A stretch of 64,000 nucleotides of DNA. It comes from Peribacillus simplex. GTDB lineage: Bacteria; Bacillota; Bacilli; Bacillales; DSM-1321. Location: contig NZ_CP011008.1 in the NCBI RefSeq assembly GCF_001578185.1, positions 1,082,001 through 1,146,000 on the forward strand. The letters run 5' to 3'. Every line of letters starts with the position of its first letter. Position 1 is the first letter of the stretch. A program made the position numbers and the translations under genes. This document shows positions 45,178 through 54,251 of this stretch, in pieces. The notes beneath the pieces were generated by a model. It was not told where the DNA came from. It ran no database searches and was given only the letters and a program-made list of their open reading frames with translations.

Positions 45178-47295
45178 TCATTGTGTGTTTTCTATTGCAT
45201 TGTCTGCATCAGATTCACCTTTTGCTCTTTTTTCCTTCAATTTAAAATAGGCGTCCATTACTTCCTTCCCGATACGCTTGTTGATATCGTCAGAGGGCTT
45301 GCCTTGATAGACCCATGGCACGACGACAGAGAATGCCACTTCCGGGTTATTGTGTGGTGCATAACCTACAAGTGTTAGATTGATAGTCGGGACTGGTTCA
45401 CTATATTGATTTCTTCGCGGTCCGTCGTAAAAGGCTTCGGCTGTCCCCGTTTTCGCTGCTACATGGTAGGATTTCCCTCCGAAATAGTTATATGCCGTCC
45501 CGCCTGGCTCCTGGGCAACCTGCCTGAATCCTTCCTGAACACGCTGAATCCAGACGTCTTTCCCGCCTAAATCGTTTAATACATTGGGACTCATCGTTTT
45601 AAAGACGCTGCCCAATTCATTGTGTTCGTTGGATGGGTTCCTGATTTCCTTGACCATATGTGGCTCAAGCCTTTTTCCGCCATTTGCAATCGTCGAAACG
45701 TACTGTGCCAATTGCATTGGTGTATATGTATCATACTGGCCAATCGATAAATCCAGGAGCAATCCATCTGTTGACATATCGACTCCTTTAAACCCTACGG
45801 ATTCATTAGGCAAGTCGATGCCGGTACGGACCCCCAATCCGAATTGGGCATAATGATTCCGCATGATGGAATAAGCTTCCCGGTTGATCCCTAACGGTTG
45901 ATGAGGGATATAATGACCGCCGGCAATTCTGATCGCCGTCATGAACATATAGACATTCGACGATTTTTTTAATGCAGAAACATCCGTTACATACCCTAAA
46001 GGGCTATAAGATTTTTTGGGTTTGGCACCAGCTAATAAAAGTGGATGGTCATGAAACGCCGACCCTGGCGCGATGGCTCCAGTTTGAAAGCCTGTATAGA
46101 CCGTAGCCCCTTTAACAGATGACCCCATCGTATAGGAGGTCGTAATGTTTCCAAGGGCGAAATCGTTCATTTCGGTCAAGCCGGTTTTACTGTTACGCCC
46201 GTATTGCCTGCCGGCCATCGTAAGCACCTCACCTGTATTCGGGTCCATCAAAACGACGAAGGCACGATCTAATAAGTAGGTATTTCCCCTAGCTTTCGCC
46301 CTCCGCAATTCGCTCTCGATGATAGCTTCTACCTTTTGCTGCAGCTCCATATCGATTGTCAGGACCAAGTCTTTTCCGCTTTGTCCTTCGGTGAGGGTAT
46401 TCGTTTTGATGACCTCCCCTTTGCTCAGCACATTTTCAACCCGCGTCTTTTGGCCGCGCAGGACATCTTCATATTGTTTTTCGAGATAACTTTTTCCGAC
46501 CCGATCATTCCTGGTATAGTCGCGTGCCAGATAATAGTCAATATTTTCACTGGGAATCCCTTCTTCGGAAGAAGAGACTTTGCCCAGAACCGAGCGGAGG
46601 GTCTCGTCATACTTATAGGTCCTTTCCCAATCAGTCGTTACGTCCACGCCTGGCATTTCATCCAAATGCTCACTAACCCTGGCGTATTCCTTTGTAGTGA
46701 CATCTTTGTTCTTCACGATGGAAGGGGCGAGGGCATAGCCACTATTGAATTCCCGGAAGATGGCTATCACTTCCAATTCATCCTTGGTGAATTCCTTGAT
46801 ATTCTCATCGGTTACCCGTTCCATTTGAAGTTTGTATAAATCTTTTTGCTTCAGTTTCTTTTCGTCTACTTTCTTCCTCTCGGCCTTGGTAATCAAAGCT
46901 TCGGCTTTTTTCGGATGTTTTAAAATCCAAAAATCCTTTTTATCCGGGGTCGTTACCTTTTTTGTATCTTTTTCTATCAAGGTAGCAAGGACCTCAGCCG
47001 TCTTTACCATATCGGCCGTTTTCGTATTCGGGTATTTCGTATAGGTAATGGCATTGCGTGGCTCATTATCAACGATCGGATTCAAGTTCCGGTCATACAT
47101 CTTCCCACGGGGAACGGGGGTATTGGCCACATCGTTTTCCGTTCGATCGACTTCACGGAGGTAATCATCCCCATACACGATTTGGACGATGCCAAGCCGG
47201 ATTATTAAGCTTGAAAATAAAATGAATATTAAAAAGAAAAAAATGTTCAATCGGAAAGGAATTGGGTTTTTTTTCTTTTTTTCTTTGGTCATCAT
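45178..47295 (-). CDS. pbpA: class B penicillin-binding protein, PbpA/PbpH type
   Basis: A 705-residue monofunctional transpeptidase for cell-wall elongation. After a Lys-rich cytoplasmic start, one helix (about 12-34) is followed by the PBP dimerisation domain (VPRGKMYDRNLNPIV) and an insert of about 100 charged residues typical of the Bacillus PbpA/PbpH group. The transpeptidase domain has GSSVKG (SxxK with nucleophile Ser), SSN (SxN) and AAKTGTAEAF (KTG). In B. subtilis PbpA and PbpH are redundant; the sequence does not tell which this is. AAAGGA lies 6 nt before the ATG at 47295, preferred over an ATG two codons earlier. Confidence 0.88.
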   Translation of the reverse strand: MMTKEKKKKNPIPFRLNIFFFLIFILFSSLIIRLGIVQIVYGDDYLREVDRTENDVANTPVPRGKMYDRNLNPIVDNEPRNAITYTKYPNTKTADMVKTAEVLATLIEKDTKKVTTPDKKDFWILKHPKKAEALITKAERKKVDEKKLKQKDLYKLQMERVTDENIKEFTKDELEVIAIFREFNSGYALAPSIVKNKDVTTKEYARVSEHLDEMPGVDVTTDWERTYKYDETLRSVLGKVSSSEEGIPSENIDYYLARDYTRNDRVGKSYLEKQYEDVLRGQKTRVENVLSKGEVIKTNTLTEGQSGKDLVLTIDMELQQKVEAIIESELRRAKARGNTYLLDRAFVVLMDPNTGEVLTMAGRQYGRNSKTGLTEMNDFALGNITTSYTMGSSVKGATVYTGFQTGAIAPGSAFHDHPLLLAGAKPKKSYSPLGYVTDVSALKKSSNVYMFMTAIRIAGGHYIPHQPLGINREAYSIMRNHYAQFGLGVRTGIDLPNESVGFKGVDMSTDGLLLDLSIGQYDTYTPMQLAQYVSTIANGGKRLEPHMVKEIRNPSNEHNELGSVFKTMSPNVLNDLGGKDVWIQRVQEGFRQVAQEPGGTAYNYFGGKSYHVAAKTGTAEAFYDGPRRNQYSEPVPTINLTLVGYAPHNNPEVAFSVVVPWVYQGKPSDDINKRIGKEVMDAYFKLKEKRAKGESDADNAIENTQ

Positions 47296-47661
47296 TAACA
47301 TTCCTTTCTAGTAAAAGTAAAAAATAAGAAAATTCCTATCTCCAATGATATATAAAATTAACTTATTTTTCTATGCTTTATCCGTAAATTTATCTATATT
47401 TCCAAAAGATAGTTTAGGAGTTATAAAATTACTAGTAATCGCGCAATTGGGAAAATTAATACGAATTAATAGCCAATGATTTGCGAGGGATTTTAATAGA
47501 AGAATACGGCGCCAATAATAAAAGAGTTTTATTATCGTGTAGCTCAGTAAAAAAGGGAGCCTCAAATAGAATGATGGTTATTGTAAATGAACAATCAAGG
47601 ACTTTTAACCCTGGAGAATCGATCCACAATGCCTTAAGTACCATGATTTTTTATTCAAGCA
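47296..47661. other. intergenic region with an uncertain plus-strand frame
   Basis: An open frame on the plus strand from about 47460 (TTG at 47481) to a TGA at 47706-47708 reads protein-like sequence (DLRGILIEEYGANNKRVLLS ... MMVIVNEQSRTFNPGESIHN) but lacks a ribosome site and overlaps the 3' end of the minus-strand gene at 47662. It may be the remnant of a small gene. Nothing else is seen. Confidence 0.3.
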
Positions 47662-48015
47662 TTAATTTGCTTCGTATTTCCGAACGGGAGTTTGAGTCGC
47701 CACACTGATTGTCTCTTTGAAATATCCGCATAGCTCAAGCCACTTTTCAGGGTAAATATAGATGAAACGTTCTATCGTAGCTAGAGAGTGAAGCACCAGG
47801 CAATCGATTTGACACTTTTTTCGATTCTGTAAATTGAAAAGAAGCTCATGCGGGATAGTGTAATAAGGATGGATTTGATACGGATTCAATATGACCGGGG
47901 AAATATTATTTTCGTCTATATACTTGTCCGTCACGATCTTTTGGATTGCAAAGCTTTCGTTTGCATGTAAATCCCCGATATTGTAGTTTGGATTCAATAG
48001 TACAATGCCTCTCAT
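47662..48015 (-). CDS. unidentified protein (117 aa)
   Basis: A 117-residue soluble protein starting MRGIVLLNPNYNIGDLHANE, with a Tyr/Pro-rich middle (LNPYQIHPYYTIPHELLF) and a C-terminal KWLELCGYFKETISV. The opening strand-helix pattern loosely recalls serine-recombinase N-terminal folds, but the catalytic residues are not visible and I do not assign a function. ATG at 48015 with GGGTG 6 nt upstream; an in-frame GTG three codons earlier is an alternative. Located 73 bp downstream of yppC, so likely in the same transcript. Confidence 0.55.
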   Translation of the reverse strand: MRGIVLLNPNYNIGDLHANESFAIQKIVTDKYIDENNISPVILNPYQIHPYYTIPHELLFNLQNRKKCQIDCLVLHSLATIERFIYIYPEKWLELCGYFKETISVATQTPVRKYEAN

Positions 48016-48088
48016 TCGATTCACCCATTCTTTTTGCTAACCATTCTTGCCAAATGGAGGATGGGATATTCAAAGTAAGAGGCTTGAT

Positions 48089-49207
48089 CTAGAAAATGGC
48101 TTTCATTCCGTTAAGGGTTTTGAGATGCTTTACATTTTCAAGCACCTTGTTGGTCAGGTCCGCTTTTTTTATAATCGGTGAACTTCTTAAATCTTCTATG
48201 AAGCTTTCATTCGTGAACCAATCAATGTAAGGGGGAGGAAAGACAATTTGATCTGCCCATGCATCATGAAGAATGGGGCTATAAACTTTATCATCTTTTG
48301 CCGCGGATGCATCAGAGGTATATATGCTTTCCCAGTAATCCTCTCTTGAACCCGTGTGTGGAACCTCTTTTGTAAATTGGCCAACACCGTGAAAAACAAC
48401 CGGATCCTGAAAAAGAAGCCCGTATAAGAAATTTCCCGTTTCAATACGCTGTTTCGGATTGGCAAAGCGGTCTACGGTCAGGCCGGTCAAGGAACGGAGT
48501 CCGTCTTGTTTATTCGCGTAAGGAAAGATAACGTTCATGAAGCCTAAGTATTCCTGCAGCTGAAAATCAAGCCTTCGAAGGATTTCACCATGGCGGGTGC
48601 GTTTTATTACCCTTTCCTGAAGCATTCTTTGTTCATTAATGATAAGGGATGTTGTCAAAAGGGGTGAATGGGGTTCCTCGATGAAAGATTCCCAAATCGG
48701 GGCCATGAATCTTGAAATGCGGAATATTGGAAAATACTTCCTTATTGGAAGTTCTTTTTGTTTTGAATGTTCATATAAAAGCAGCTGGGGGAAGGCATCG
48801 GCAAATATCGCTGAATTGGCGCGCTCAAGGAACTGGAAAAATTTCAGCCGTTCCGCTCTGTCAAAGAGATGGGTCATGGATGAACTTTTCAAATCAGTCA
48901 TATGGTATCCCCCATTCCTCGAAACCATATGTGCTAAAAAGGCCCAATGGACCTCTGGATTACGATTATAAAAGGCCAGATATGCTTGTGTTCTTGTAGC
49001 ATTATTCCGGTTCCAGGCAGCTGCTTCGGTTCGAATGCTTTTTATAAGAGCCGATTCCATAGGTAAAAAAGCTTTAGACACATCCAAAGGCTGAAAAAGC
49101 TCTTTTTGTAAATGGGATTTTAGCGTGTCATATCTTTCAGCATCGATGATGGGTTTTGTTTTGACAGGGAGTTTGCCTAACAGCTTCTGCACATATTGCG
49201 AGAACAT
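48089..49207 (-). CDS. yppC: DUF2515 protein, YppC-like
   Basis: A 372-residue cytoplasmic protein of the DUF2515 family (B. subtilis YppC), restricted to bacilli. Recognisable stretches: WNRNNATRTQAYLAFYNRNP, EVHWAFLAHMVSRNGGYHMT, LFQDPVVFHGVGQF, and THTGSREDYWESI-like sequence near the C-terminus. No membrane segment or signal peptide. Function is unknown. GTGGTGATT lies just before the ATG. A terminator of the upstream small gene (49253-49281) separates it from that unit. Confidence 0.8.
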   Translation of the reverse strand: MFSQYVQKLLGKLPVKTKPIIDAERYDTLKSHLQKELFQPLDVSKAFLPMESALIKSIRTEAAAWNRNNATRTQAYLAFYNRNPEVHWAFLAHMVSRNGGYHMTDLKSSSMTHLFDRAERLKFFQFLERANSAIFADAFPQLLLYEHSKQKELPIRKYFPIFRISRFMAPIWESFIEEPHSPLLTTSLIINEQRMLQERVIKRTRHGEILRRLDFQLQEYLGFMNVIFPYANKQDGLRSLTGLTVDRFANPKQRIETGNFLYGLLFQDPVVFHGVGQFTKEVPHTGSREDYWESIYTSDASAAKDDKVYSPILHDAWADQIVFPPPYIDWFTNESFIEDLRSSPIIKKADLTNKVLENVKHLKTLNGMKAIF

Positions 49208-49252
49208 ACAATCACCACGAATGTTTTTCGATCATTATATGCAGAGCCGTCA

Positions 49253-49281
49253 AGAAAGGGGCGTTGCATTTGCAACGCCCT
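49253..49281 (-). terminator. terminator of the 56-aa membrane protein gene
   Basis: GGGCGTTGC-N5-GCAACGCCC perfect stem; on the minus strand it is followed by CTTTCTTG. Confidence 0.75.
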
Positions 49282-49312
49282 CAAGGTGATTGTTGATGGT
49301 TTTCTTTCGTCA

Positions 49313-49483
49313 TCAGTTATTTTTCTTCTTCTTTTCCCGGTACAATAAAATATAATAAACTATCCAGAAAAGTAAAACAGGAATGAAGGAAACCGGTCTA
49401 TATTGGACCGGTACGGCAAATAAGATGAAAATGGATGATAATAAAAAGGGAACCGCTAGGAGTATATATTTTCTCCATGGCAT
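49313..49483 (-). CDS. small membrane protein (56 aa), two predicted helices
   Basis: An excellent ribosome site AAGGAGG 8 nt before the ATG. The product has a basic start (MPWRKY), helix 1 (ILLAVPFLLSSIFILFAV), a short loop PVQYRPVSFIP, helix 2 (VLLFWIVYYILLY) and a basic tail REKKKKNN, i.e. a hairpin membrane protein with both ends inside. No family recognised. It is divergent from the bmrCD leader and has its own terminator. Confidence 0.7.
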   Translation of the reverse strand: MPWRKYILLAVPFLLSSIFILFAVPVQYRPVSFIPVLLFWIVYYILLYREKKKKNN

Positions 49484-49555
49484 ATGCTGAACCTCCTTAG
49501 GTTACGTCATTATAAGAATAAAGGATTATCCATCAATAATCTAGAAAAGTCACAA

Positions 49556-49584
49556 TTGACAAAAATATACACACGTAGTAATCT
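49556..49584 (+). promoter_or_regulatory. sigma-A promoter of the bmrCD leader transcript
   Basis: -35 TTGACA (perfect consensus, 49556-49561), 17-bp spacer, -10 TAATCT (49579-49584). Transcription would start near 49591, 45 nt before the leader peptide start. Confidence 0.8.
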
Positions 49585-49635
49585 TTTAATATAAGTTAAA
49601 TATTACCATTAATCAAGGAGAAGGAGGCGAACGTC

Positions 49636-49713
49636 ATGACTAAATCAGTTAAGCACATAGATATCACAATTGAATATCATACGTCCGCCTGCCCTGAAAC
49701 TTTGTCTTTCTAG
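49636..49713 (+). CDS. leader peptide upstream of bmrCD (25 aa, BmrB-like position)
   Basis: AAGGAGG with 8-nt spacing precedes ATG; the peptide reads MTKSVKHIDITIEYHTSACP plus ETLSF. Its stop codon lies at the loop edge of a perfect hairpin CTTTGTCT / AGACAAAG (49700-49719). In B. subtilis the leader peptide gene bmrB sits at this place and controls bmrCD by ribosome-mediated attenuation when translation inhibitors are present. Codons here contain TCCGCC (49684-49689), which is complementary to GGCGGA in the right arm of the downstream terminator, allowing an antiterminator. The peptide sequence need not match BmrB. Confidence 0.6.
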   Translation: MTKSVKHIDITIEYHTSACPETLSF

Positions 49714-49751
49714 ACAAAGGATTAGAACGTGCTCATTGATCATTTTAAAGC

Positions 49752-49838
49752 GCAGGTTGTGAATTTTCGCGGCCTGCGCCTTTATATGTGTTCTTACACA
49801 TCTAAAAAAGCTTCCGCTAATTGGCGGAGGCTTTTTGG
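49752..49838 (+). terminator. attenuator hairpins in the bmrCD leader
   Basis: Hairpin 1 GCGCAGG / CCTGCGC (49752-49781). Hairpin 2 AAAGCTTCCGC / GCGGAGGCTTTTT (49804-49838) has a T-run and is an intrinsic terminator upstream of the bmrCD coding region. CCTGC and TCCGCC inside the leader peptide gene can pair with parts of these hairpins, fitting a ribosome-position-dependent switch. Confidence 0.7.
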
Positions 49839-49896
49839 CTTTGGGGATACAGGTGCAATAGCGGCCTTTCCATATAAGTGATAGGAGGAGTTTTAA

Positions 49897-49953
49897 ATGA
49901 GACAAATGACATTGGGAGTCTTACTGCAGCCCGGAGATCCAGAAAGCGGTTAG
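49897..49953 (+). CDS. second short leader frame before bmrC (18 aa)
   Basis: ATAGGAGGAG, 6 nt, then ATG: MRQMTLGVLLQPGDPESG and stop, 36 bp before the bmrC start. The ribosome site is strong, so it should be translated. It may be a second leader peptide aiding coupling to bmrC, or the relic of a larger gene whose N-terminus it resembles. Confidence 0.45.
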   Translation: MRQMTLGVLLQPGDPESG

Positions 49954-49989
49954 TGAAGGGAAAGGTTTTAACAAAAGGGAGGGGAATTC

Positions 49990-51741
49990 ATGTTTGCGAT
50001 TTTTAAAAAGCTGTCCTGGTTCTTTAAAGAACAGTGGCAGCGCTATACCTATGCCATTTTATTTCTATGTCTAGTCAATATCCTGGAGGTTATCCCGCCA
50101 AAGCTCGTCGGAAATGCCATCGATGATATGAACAATGGCAGCATGACGCAGGAGGGTGTCATGAAATACGTTGTTTATTTGCTTATGGTACTGGGCGGAA
50201 GCTACTTATTTGGTTACTTATGGAGTTTTCTGTTATTCGGCGGCGGAAACTTGGTCGAACGAAAAATAAGGTCCGGATTTATGAGCCATTTGCTGAAAAT
50301 GACGCCGACTTTTTATGAAAAAAACCGTACAGGGGATTTAATGGCCAGGGCAACCAATGATTTAAAGGCAATTTCCCTCACAGCTGGTTTCGGGATATTG
50401 ACGCTCGTTGACTCGGTTCTGTTCACCATTACGGTTGTGGTCATGATGGGCGCCACCATCAGCTGGGAGTTGACGATTGCGGCGGTGCTGCCACTTCCGA
50501 TCATGGCAGTGATGATGCAAATCTACGTGAAGAAAATTTACAAACGTTTTACGGATGCACAAGCAGCATTTGGTTCTTTAAATGACAAGGTCCTTGAATC
50601 CATTTCAGGTGTCCGGGTCATCCGGGCCTATGTCCAGGAACGGGAGGATGAAAAGCGATTTGATGAAATGACAGAGGATGTTTATCGCAAAAATCTCGCG
50701 GTGGCAAGAATCGACGCCCTCTTTGATCCGACGATAAGCATTATCATCGGCATCAGTTATTTAATCGGTTTGGGCTACGGGGCTTATCTTGTTTTTCAAC
50801 AGGCCATAACGCTTGGCGGACTTGTTTCGTTCAATGTTTACCTAGGCATGTTAATTTGGCCGATGATCGCGGTGGGTGAACTGATCAATGTCATGCAAAG
50901 GGGAAATGCTTCGCTTGACCGTGTTCAAGACACCCTTTCATATGAGGCGGATGTGAAGAACTCATGGGGTCTGGAGAGTATTCCGAATCCGGAAAATATC
51001 CAATTCAATTCCGTGTTTTTTACATACCCATCCTCAACAGTTGTGAATCTATCCAATATTTCCGTTCAGCTTGAGCGTGGTCAAACATTAGGGATAGTTG
51101 GGAAGACAGGAAGTGGAAAAACGACATTCGTGAAGCAATTGCTCCGGGAATATCCTTTAGGAAGAGGAGAAATTGCTTTTGCAGGCATGCCGCTGGAGCA
51201 ACTGGACCTTGAAGATATTCGTAATTGGATCGGCTATGTCCCACAGGACCATTTTTTATTCTCAAAGTCTGTGAGGGAAAATATCTTATTCGGTAAAATG
51301 GATGCAACGGAAGATGAACTGGCTGAAGCTATCCGGCTTGCGGATTTTGAGAAGGACTTAATGATGCTGCCCAACCGCCTTGAGACACTTGTCGGTGAGA
51401 AGGGTGTCGCTCTATCTGGAGGGCAAAAGCAGAGGATCTCGATTGCCAGGGCACTGATCAAAAATCCAGAAATCCTAATATTGGATGATTCCTTATCCGC
51501 TGTGGATGCGAAAACGGAAACGACCATCATTGAAAATATCCAAAATGAACGGGCAGGGAAAACGACCATCATCACAACCCATCGCTTATCAGCCGTTCAG
51601 CACGCGGATAGGATTATCGTGTTGGATGGCGGAGAGATCATCGAAGAGGGGACTCACGAAGATTTACTGCAGGATAATGGCTGGTATAGGGAGCAATACG
51701 AGCGGCAGCAGGTTGATGAAGGAACGGAGGTGAAGGCATGA
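49990..51741 (+). CDS. bmrC: ABC multidrug exporter half-transporter BmrC
   Basis: A 583-residue half-transporter: six-helix domain (residues about 20-310) and ATPase domain. Walker A GKTGSGKTT (371-379), signature LSGGQ, and Walker B LILDD with Asp500 where the catalytic Glu is normal. B. subtilis BmrC is known to have Asp500 at this very position, forming the degenerate site of the BmrC/BmrD heterodimer. It exports diverse drugs. AAGGGAGGGG lies upstream of the ATG. Its 3' end overlaps bmrD by 4 bp. Confidence 0.92.
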   Translation: MFAIFKKLSWFFKEQWQRYTYAILFLCLVNILEVIPPKLVGNAIDDMNNGSMTQEGVMKYVVYLLMVLGGSYLFGYLWSFLLFGGGNLVERKIRSGFMSHLLKMTPTFYEKNRTGDLMARATNDLKAISLTAGFGILTLVDSVLFTITVVVMMGATISWELTIAAVLPLPIMAVMMQIYVKKIYKRFTDAQAAFGSLNDKVLESISGVRVIRAYVQEREDEKRFDEMTEDVYRKNLAVARIDALFDPTISIIIGISYLIGLGYGAYLVFQQAITLGGLVSFNVYLGMLIWPMIAVGELINVMQRGNASLDRVQDTLSYEADVKNSWGLESIPNPENIQFNSVFFTYPSSTVVNLSNISVQLERGQTLGIVGKTGSGKTTFVKQLLREYPLGRGEIAFAGMPLEQLDLEDIRNWIGYVPQDHFLFSKSVRENILFGKMDATEDELAEAIRLADFEKDLMMLPNRLETLVGEKGVALSGGQKQRISIARALIKNPEILILDDSLSAVDAKTETTIIENIQNERAGKTTIITTHRLSAVQHADRIIVLDGGEIIEEGTHEDLLQDNGWYREQYERQQVDEGTEVKA

Positions 51742-53756
51742 AGGTCGTAAAGAAACTTTTTAATTATGCTGCCCTTTATAAAAAATTGATCATTGGCGCC
51801 CTGATCATGCTGGCACTTTCGGTAGCGGCCGATTTAACGGGTCCGTTCGTTGCCAAGAAAATCATTGATTCACATATACTTGGCATCGAATCCTCCTGGT
51901 ATGAAACGGTTAAAGGAAAAGATGCTGTGGAGTATGAAGAAAAATGGTATAAACGGGCTGATTACTTCACTGAAGGTGAGAAGAAAGGCAGGGAAGTCCA
52001 CGTTCTGCAGGTTGGCAATCAATTTGTCTTCGTAAATGAAGCTGTACCAATGGATGGACGCAGAACCTTGGAGAACCAATCGTTGATCATCAAGAAAGAC
52101 GGAAAAGAGCAACGGGCGCAAGCAGTGAAGTTGACCAGTCAGGAAGTGATGCGGTTTTACCAACCGGAAATTCCGCGGATCCTTAAGCTTGTGGCTTTTT
52201 ACTTTGGCCTTGTCATCATTTCTTCCATTTTTCAATATGGGCAGAGTTTTTATTTGCAAAAAGCGGCCAACCGAATCATTCAGAAGATGCGAAATGATAT
52301 TTTTAAGCATATTTCCCGTTTACCGATACGTTATTTCGATAATATGCCAGCGGGAAAAGTTGTAGCAAGGGTCACTAATGATACGGAAGCGATCCGGGAA
52401 TTATATGTAACCGTGCTCGCCAACTTTTTCTCGAGCACGATTAATATCTTCGGCGTTCTCATTGCTTTGTTTATTCTGGATGCACGTGTTGGTACCATTG
52501 GCCTTTTACTTATTCCGATCATCGTTATCTGGACGACTGTATACCGTAAATTCGCCTCGAAATATAATCACATCATTAGGGAACGGGTCAGCGATATTAA
52601 TGGGATGATCAATGAATCCATTTCTGGAATGAGCATCATTCAGGCATTTGGACGTGAAAAGGAAACGAAGCAAACATTTGAAAATTTGAACCGGGAGCAT
52701 TATTCCTATCAAAATAAAATGCTCCATTTGAATTCGTTGACGGGTGGAAACTTGATTGGTGTCATTAAGGTTTTGGCGCTAATGGCATTCGTCTGGTATT
52801 TCGGCGGGATTTCCCTTACAGCGAGTTCAGCCATTTCTTTAGGAATGATGTATGCAATTGTTGATTTGATCAGCCGACTGCTTCATCCGCTTCACGGAAT
52901 CGTCAATCAGTTCGCTAACCTAGAACAGGCACTTGTTGCAGGGGAGCGGGCATTCAGTTTATTGGATGAGCAGGGATTGGCTGTCAGTGATGAAAACATA
53001 TCCAGGTACAAAGGAAACGTGCAATTTGAAAATGTTTCTTTTGGCTATAAGGATGATGAATATGTGTTAAGGGACATTTCCTTCTCAGCTAAGCAAGGGG
53101 AAACGGTCGCTTTAGTAGGCCATACTGGATCAGGAAAAAGTTCAATAATGAATTTACTGTTCCGTTTTTATGATAGCAGCGAAGGGCAAATCAAAATTGA
53201 TGGCAGGAATATTTTGGATATCCCCCATCAAACGCTTAGGGAGCATATGGGAATCGTCCTACAGGATCCCTATTTATTTACTGGCACCATCGCTTCCAAT
53301 ATCAGTCTGAATCATAAAGGCATCACAAGGGAAATGGTTGAAAAATCATTAAAAGATGTAGGAGGGGACAAAGTGCTGAAGCATCTTCCTTTAGGGCTGG
53401 ATGAACCCGTGATTGAAAAAGGAGGAACGTTATCTTCTGGACAGCGGCAGCTCATCTCTTTTGCACGTGCTCTTGCATTCAATCCAGCGATTCTGATATT
53501 GGATGAAGCGACTGCAAGCATCGACACTGAAACCGAGGCAATTATCCAGGAGGGAATGGATGTGCTGAAAAAAGGGAGAACGACCTTTATCATTGCACAT
53601 AGACTTTCCACGATTAAAAATGCCGACCAAATTCTTGTACTGGATAAAGGGCGGATTTCCGAGCAAGGTACACATGAAGAATTAATGGAATTAAAAGGGA
53701 AGTATTATCAAATGTATGAACTGCAGGCCGGTCCGCATAACGGGATGGCCGGTTGA
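51738..53756 (+). CDS. bmrD: ABC multidrug exporter half-transporter BmrD
   Basis: A 672-residue partner of BmrC. Between the first two helices lies an extracellular insert of about 100 residues (about 50-147; ESSWYETVKGKDAVEYEEKW ...), as in the BmrD/LmrD group. The ATPase has Walker A GHTGSGKSS (461-469), an altered signature LSSGQ, and canonical Walker B LILDE with Glu590, so the catalytically competent Walker B is on this chain and the defective one on BmrC. Overlaps bmrC by ATGA. A GGTGCC/GGCACC hairpin follows at about 53802-53822 without a T-run. Confidence 0.93.
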   Translation: MKVVKKLFNYAALYKKLIIGALIMLALSVAADLTGPFVAKKIIDSHILGIESSWYETVKGKDAVEYEEKWYKRADYFTEGEKKGREVHVLQVGNQFVFVNEAVPMDGRRTLENQSLIIKKDGKEQRAQAVKLTSQEVMRFYQPEIPRILKLVAFYFGLVIISSIFQYGQSFYLQKAANRIIQKMRNDIFKHISRLPIRYFDNMPAGKVVARVTNDTEAIRELYVTVLANFFSSTINIFGVLIALFILDARVGTIGLLLIPIIVIWTTVYRKFASKYNHIIRERVSDINGMINESISGMSIIQAFGREKETKQTFENLNREHYSYQNKMLHLNSLTGGNLIGVIKVLALMAFVWYFGGISLTASSAISLGMMYAIVDLISRLLHPLHGIVNQFANLEQALVAGERAFSLLDEQGLAVSDENISRYKGNVQFENVSFGYKDDEYVLRDISFSAKQGETVALVGHTGSGKSSIMNLLFRFYDSSEGQIKIDGRNILDIPHQTLREHMGIVLQDPYLFTGTIASNISLNHKGITREMVEKSLKDVGGDKVLKHLPLGLDEPVIEKGGTLSSGQRQLISFARALAFNPAILILDEATASIDTETEAIIQEGMDVLKKGRTTFIIAHRLSTIKNADQILVLDKGRISEQGTHEELMELKGKYYQMYELQAGPHNGMAG

Positions 53757-53842
53757 AGCACAATTGAATAAGTATGGATAATCAAGATTAAACTATAAGG
53801 AGGTGCCGGTTATTGGCACCTTCAAGCAAAATGATTGATAAT

Positions 53843-53855
53843 AGTAATCATTACT
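53843..53855 (+). promoter_or_regulatory. candidate Zur box upstream of the L31B gene
   Basis: Perfect 13-bp palindrome AGTAATCATTACT containing the Zur core TAATNATTA, 37 bp before the start codon. Zinc-independent L31 paralogues in bacilli are Zur-repressed, so a functional site is likely. Confidence 0.6.
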
Positions 53856-53892
53856 TTTAACATATACCCATATTAACAATGAGGTGATAATA

Positions 53893-54141
53893 GTGAAACA
53901 AGAAATTCATCCCGATTATCGACAAGTAGTATTTATGGATACCAACAGTGGGTATAAATTTTTGACAGGTTCCACGAAAACGTCCAATGAAACGATCGAG
54001 TGGGAAGATGGGCAAACGTATCCTTTATTAAAAGTGGAGATCAGTTCAGATACCCACCCTTTCTATACTGGAAAGCAGAAGTTTGCTGAAAAAGGCGGAC
54101 GGGTGGACCGCTTTTTGGATAAATATAATATGAAGAAATGA
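53893..54141 (+). CDS. rpmE2: ribosomal protein L31 type B (zinc-independent)
   Basis: An 82-residue 50S protein: [20 protein letters not shown] start, [30 protein letters not shown], and [16 protein letters not shown] end. It lacks the CxxC pairs of zinc-binding L31A, so it replaces that protein during zinc shortage and frees its zinc. GTG start at 53893 with GAGGTGATAATA upstream. The candidate Zur box upstream and a terminator after the stop complete the unit. Confidence 0.95.
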   Translation: MKQEIHPDYRQVVFMDTNSGYKFLTGSTKTSNETIEWEDGQTYPLLKVEISSDTHPFYTGKQKFAEKGGRVDRFLDKYNMKK

Positions 54142-54176
54142 AAGAGAGGCCATCGAGAAATCGTTGGCCTTTATTT
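54142..54176 (+). terminator. terminator of rpmE2
   Basis: AGAGGCCATCGA / TCGTTGGCCTTTATTT stem-loop with a GAAA-type loop and T-rich tail, directly after the stop. Confidence 0.75.
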
Positions 54177-54209
54177 ATTAATAGGTTGAAAAAGAATTAA
54201 AATGATGCA

Positions 54210-54243
54210 AACAAGTGGGTGCCCATAATTTATGAGGCACCCA
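54210..54243 (-). terminator. terminator of metIC
   Basis: Minus strand GGGTGCC...GGGCACCC, a 7-8 bp GC-rich stem, 9 bp after the metC stop; the 3' tail (ACTTGTTT) is only moderately T-rich. Confidence 0.65.
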
Positions 54244-54251
54244 TCCTTTAA

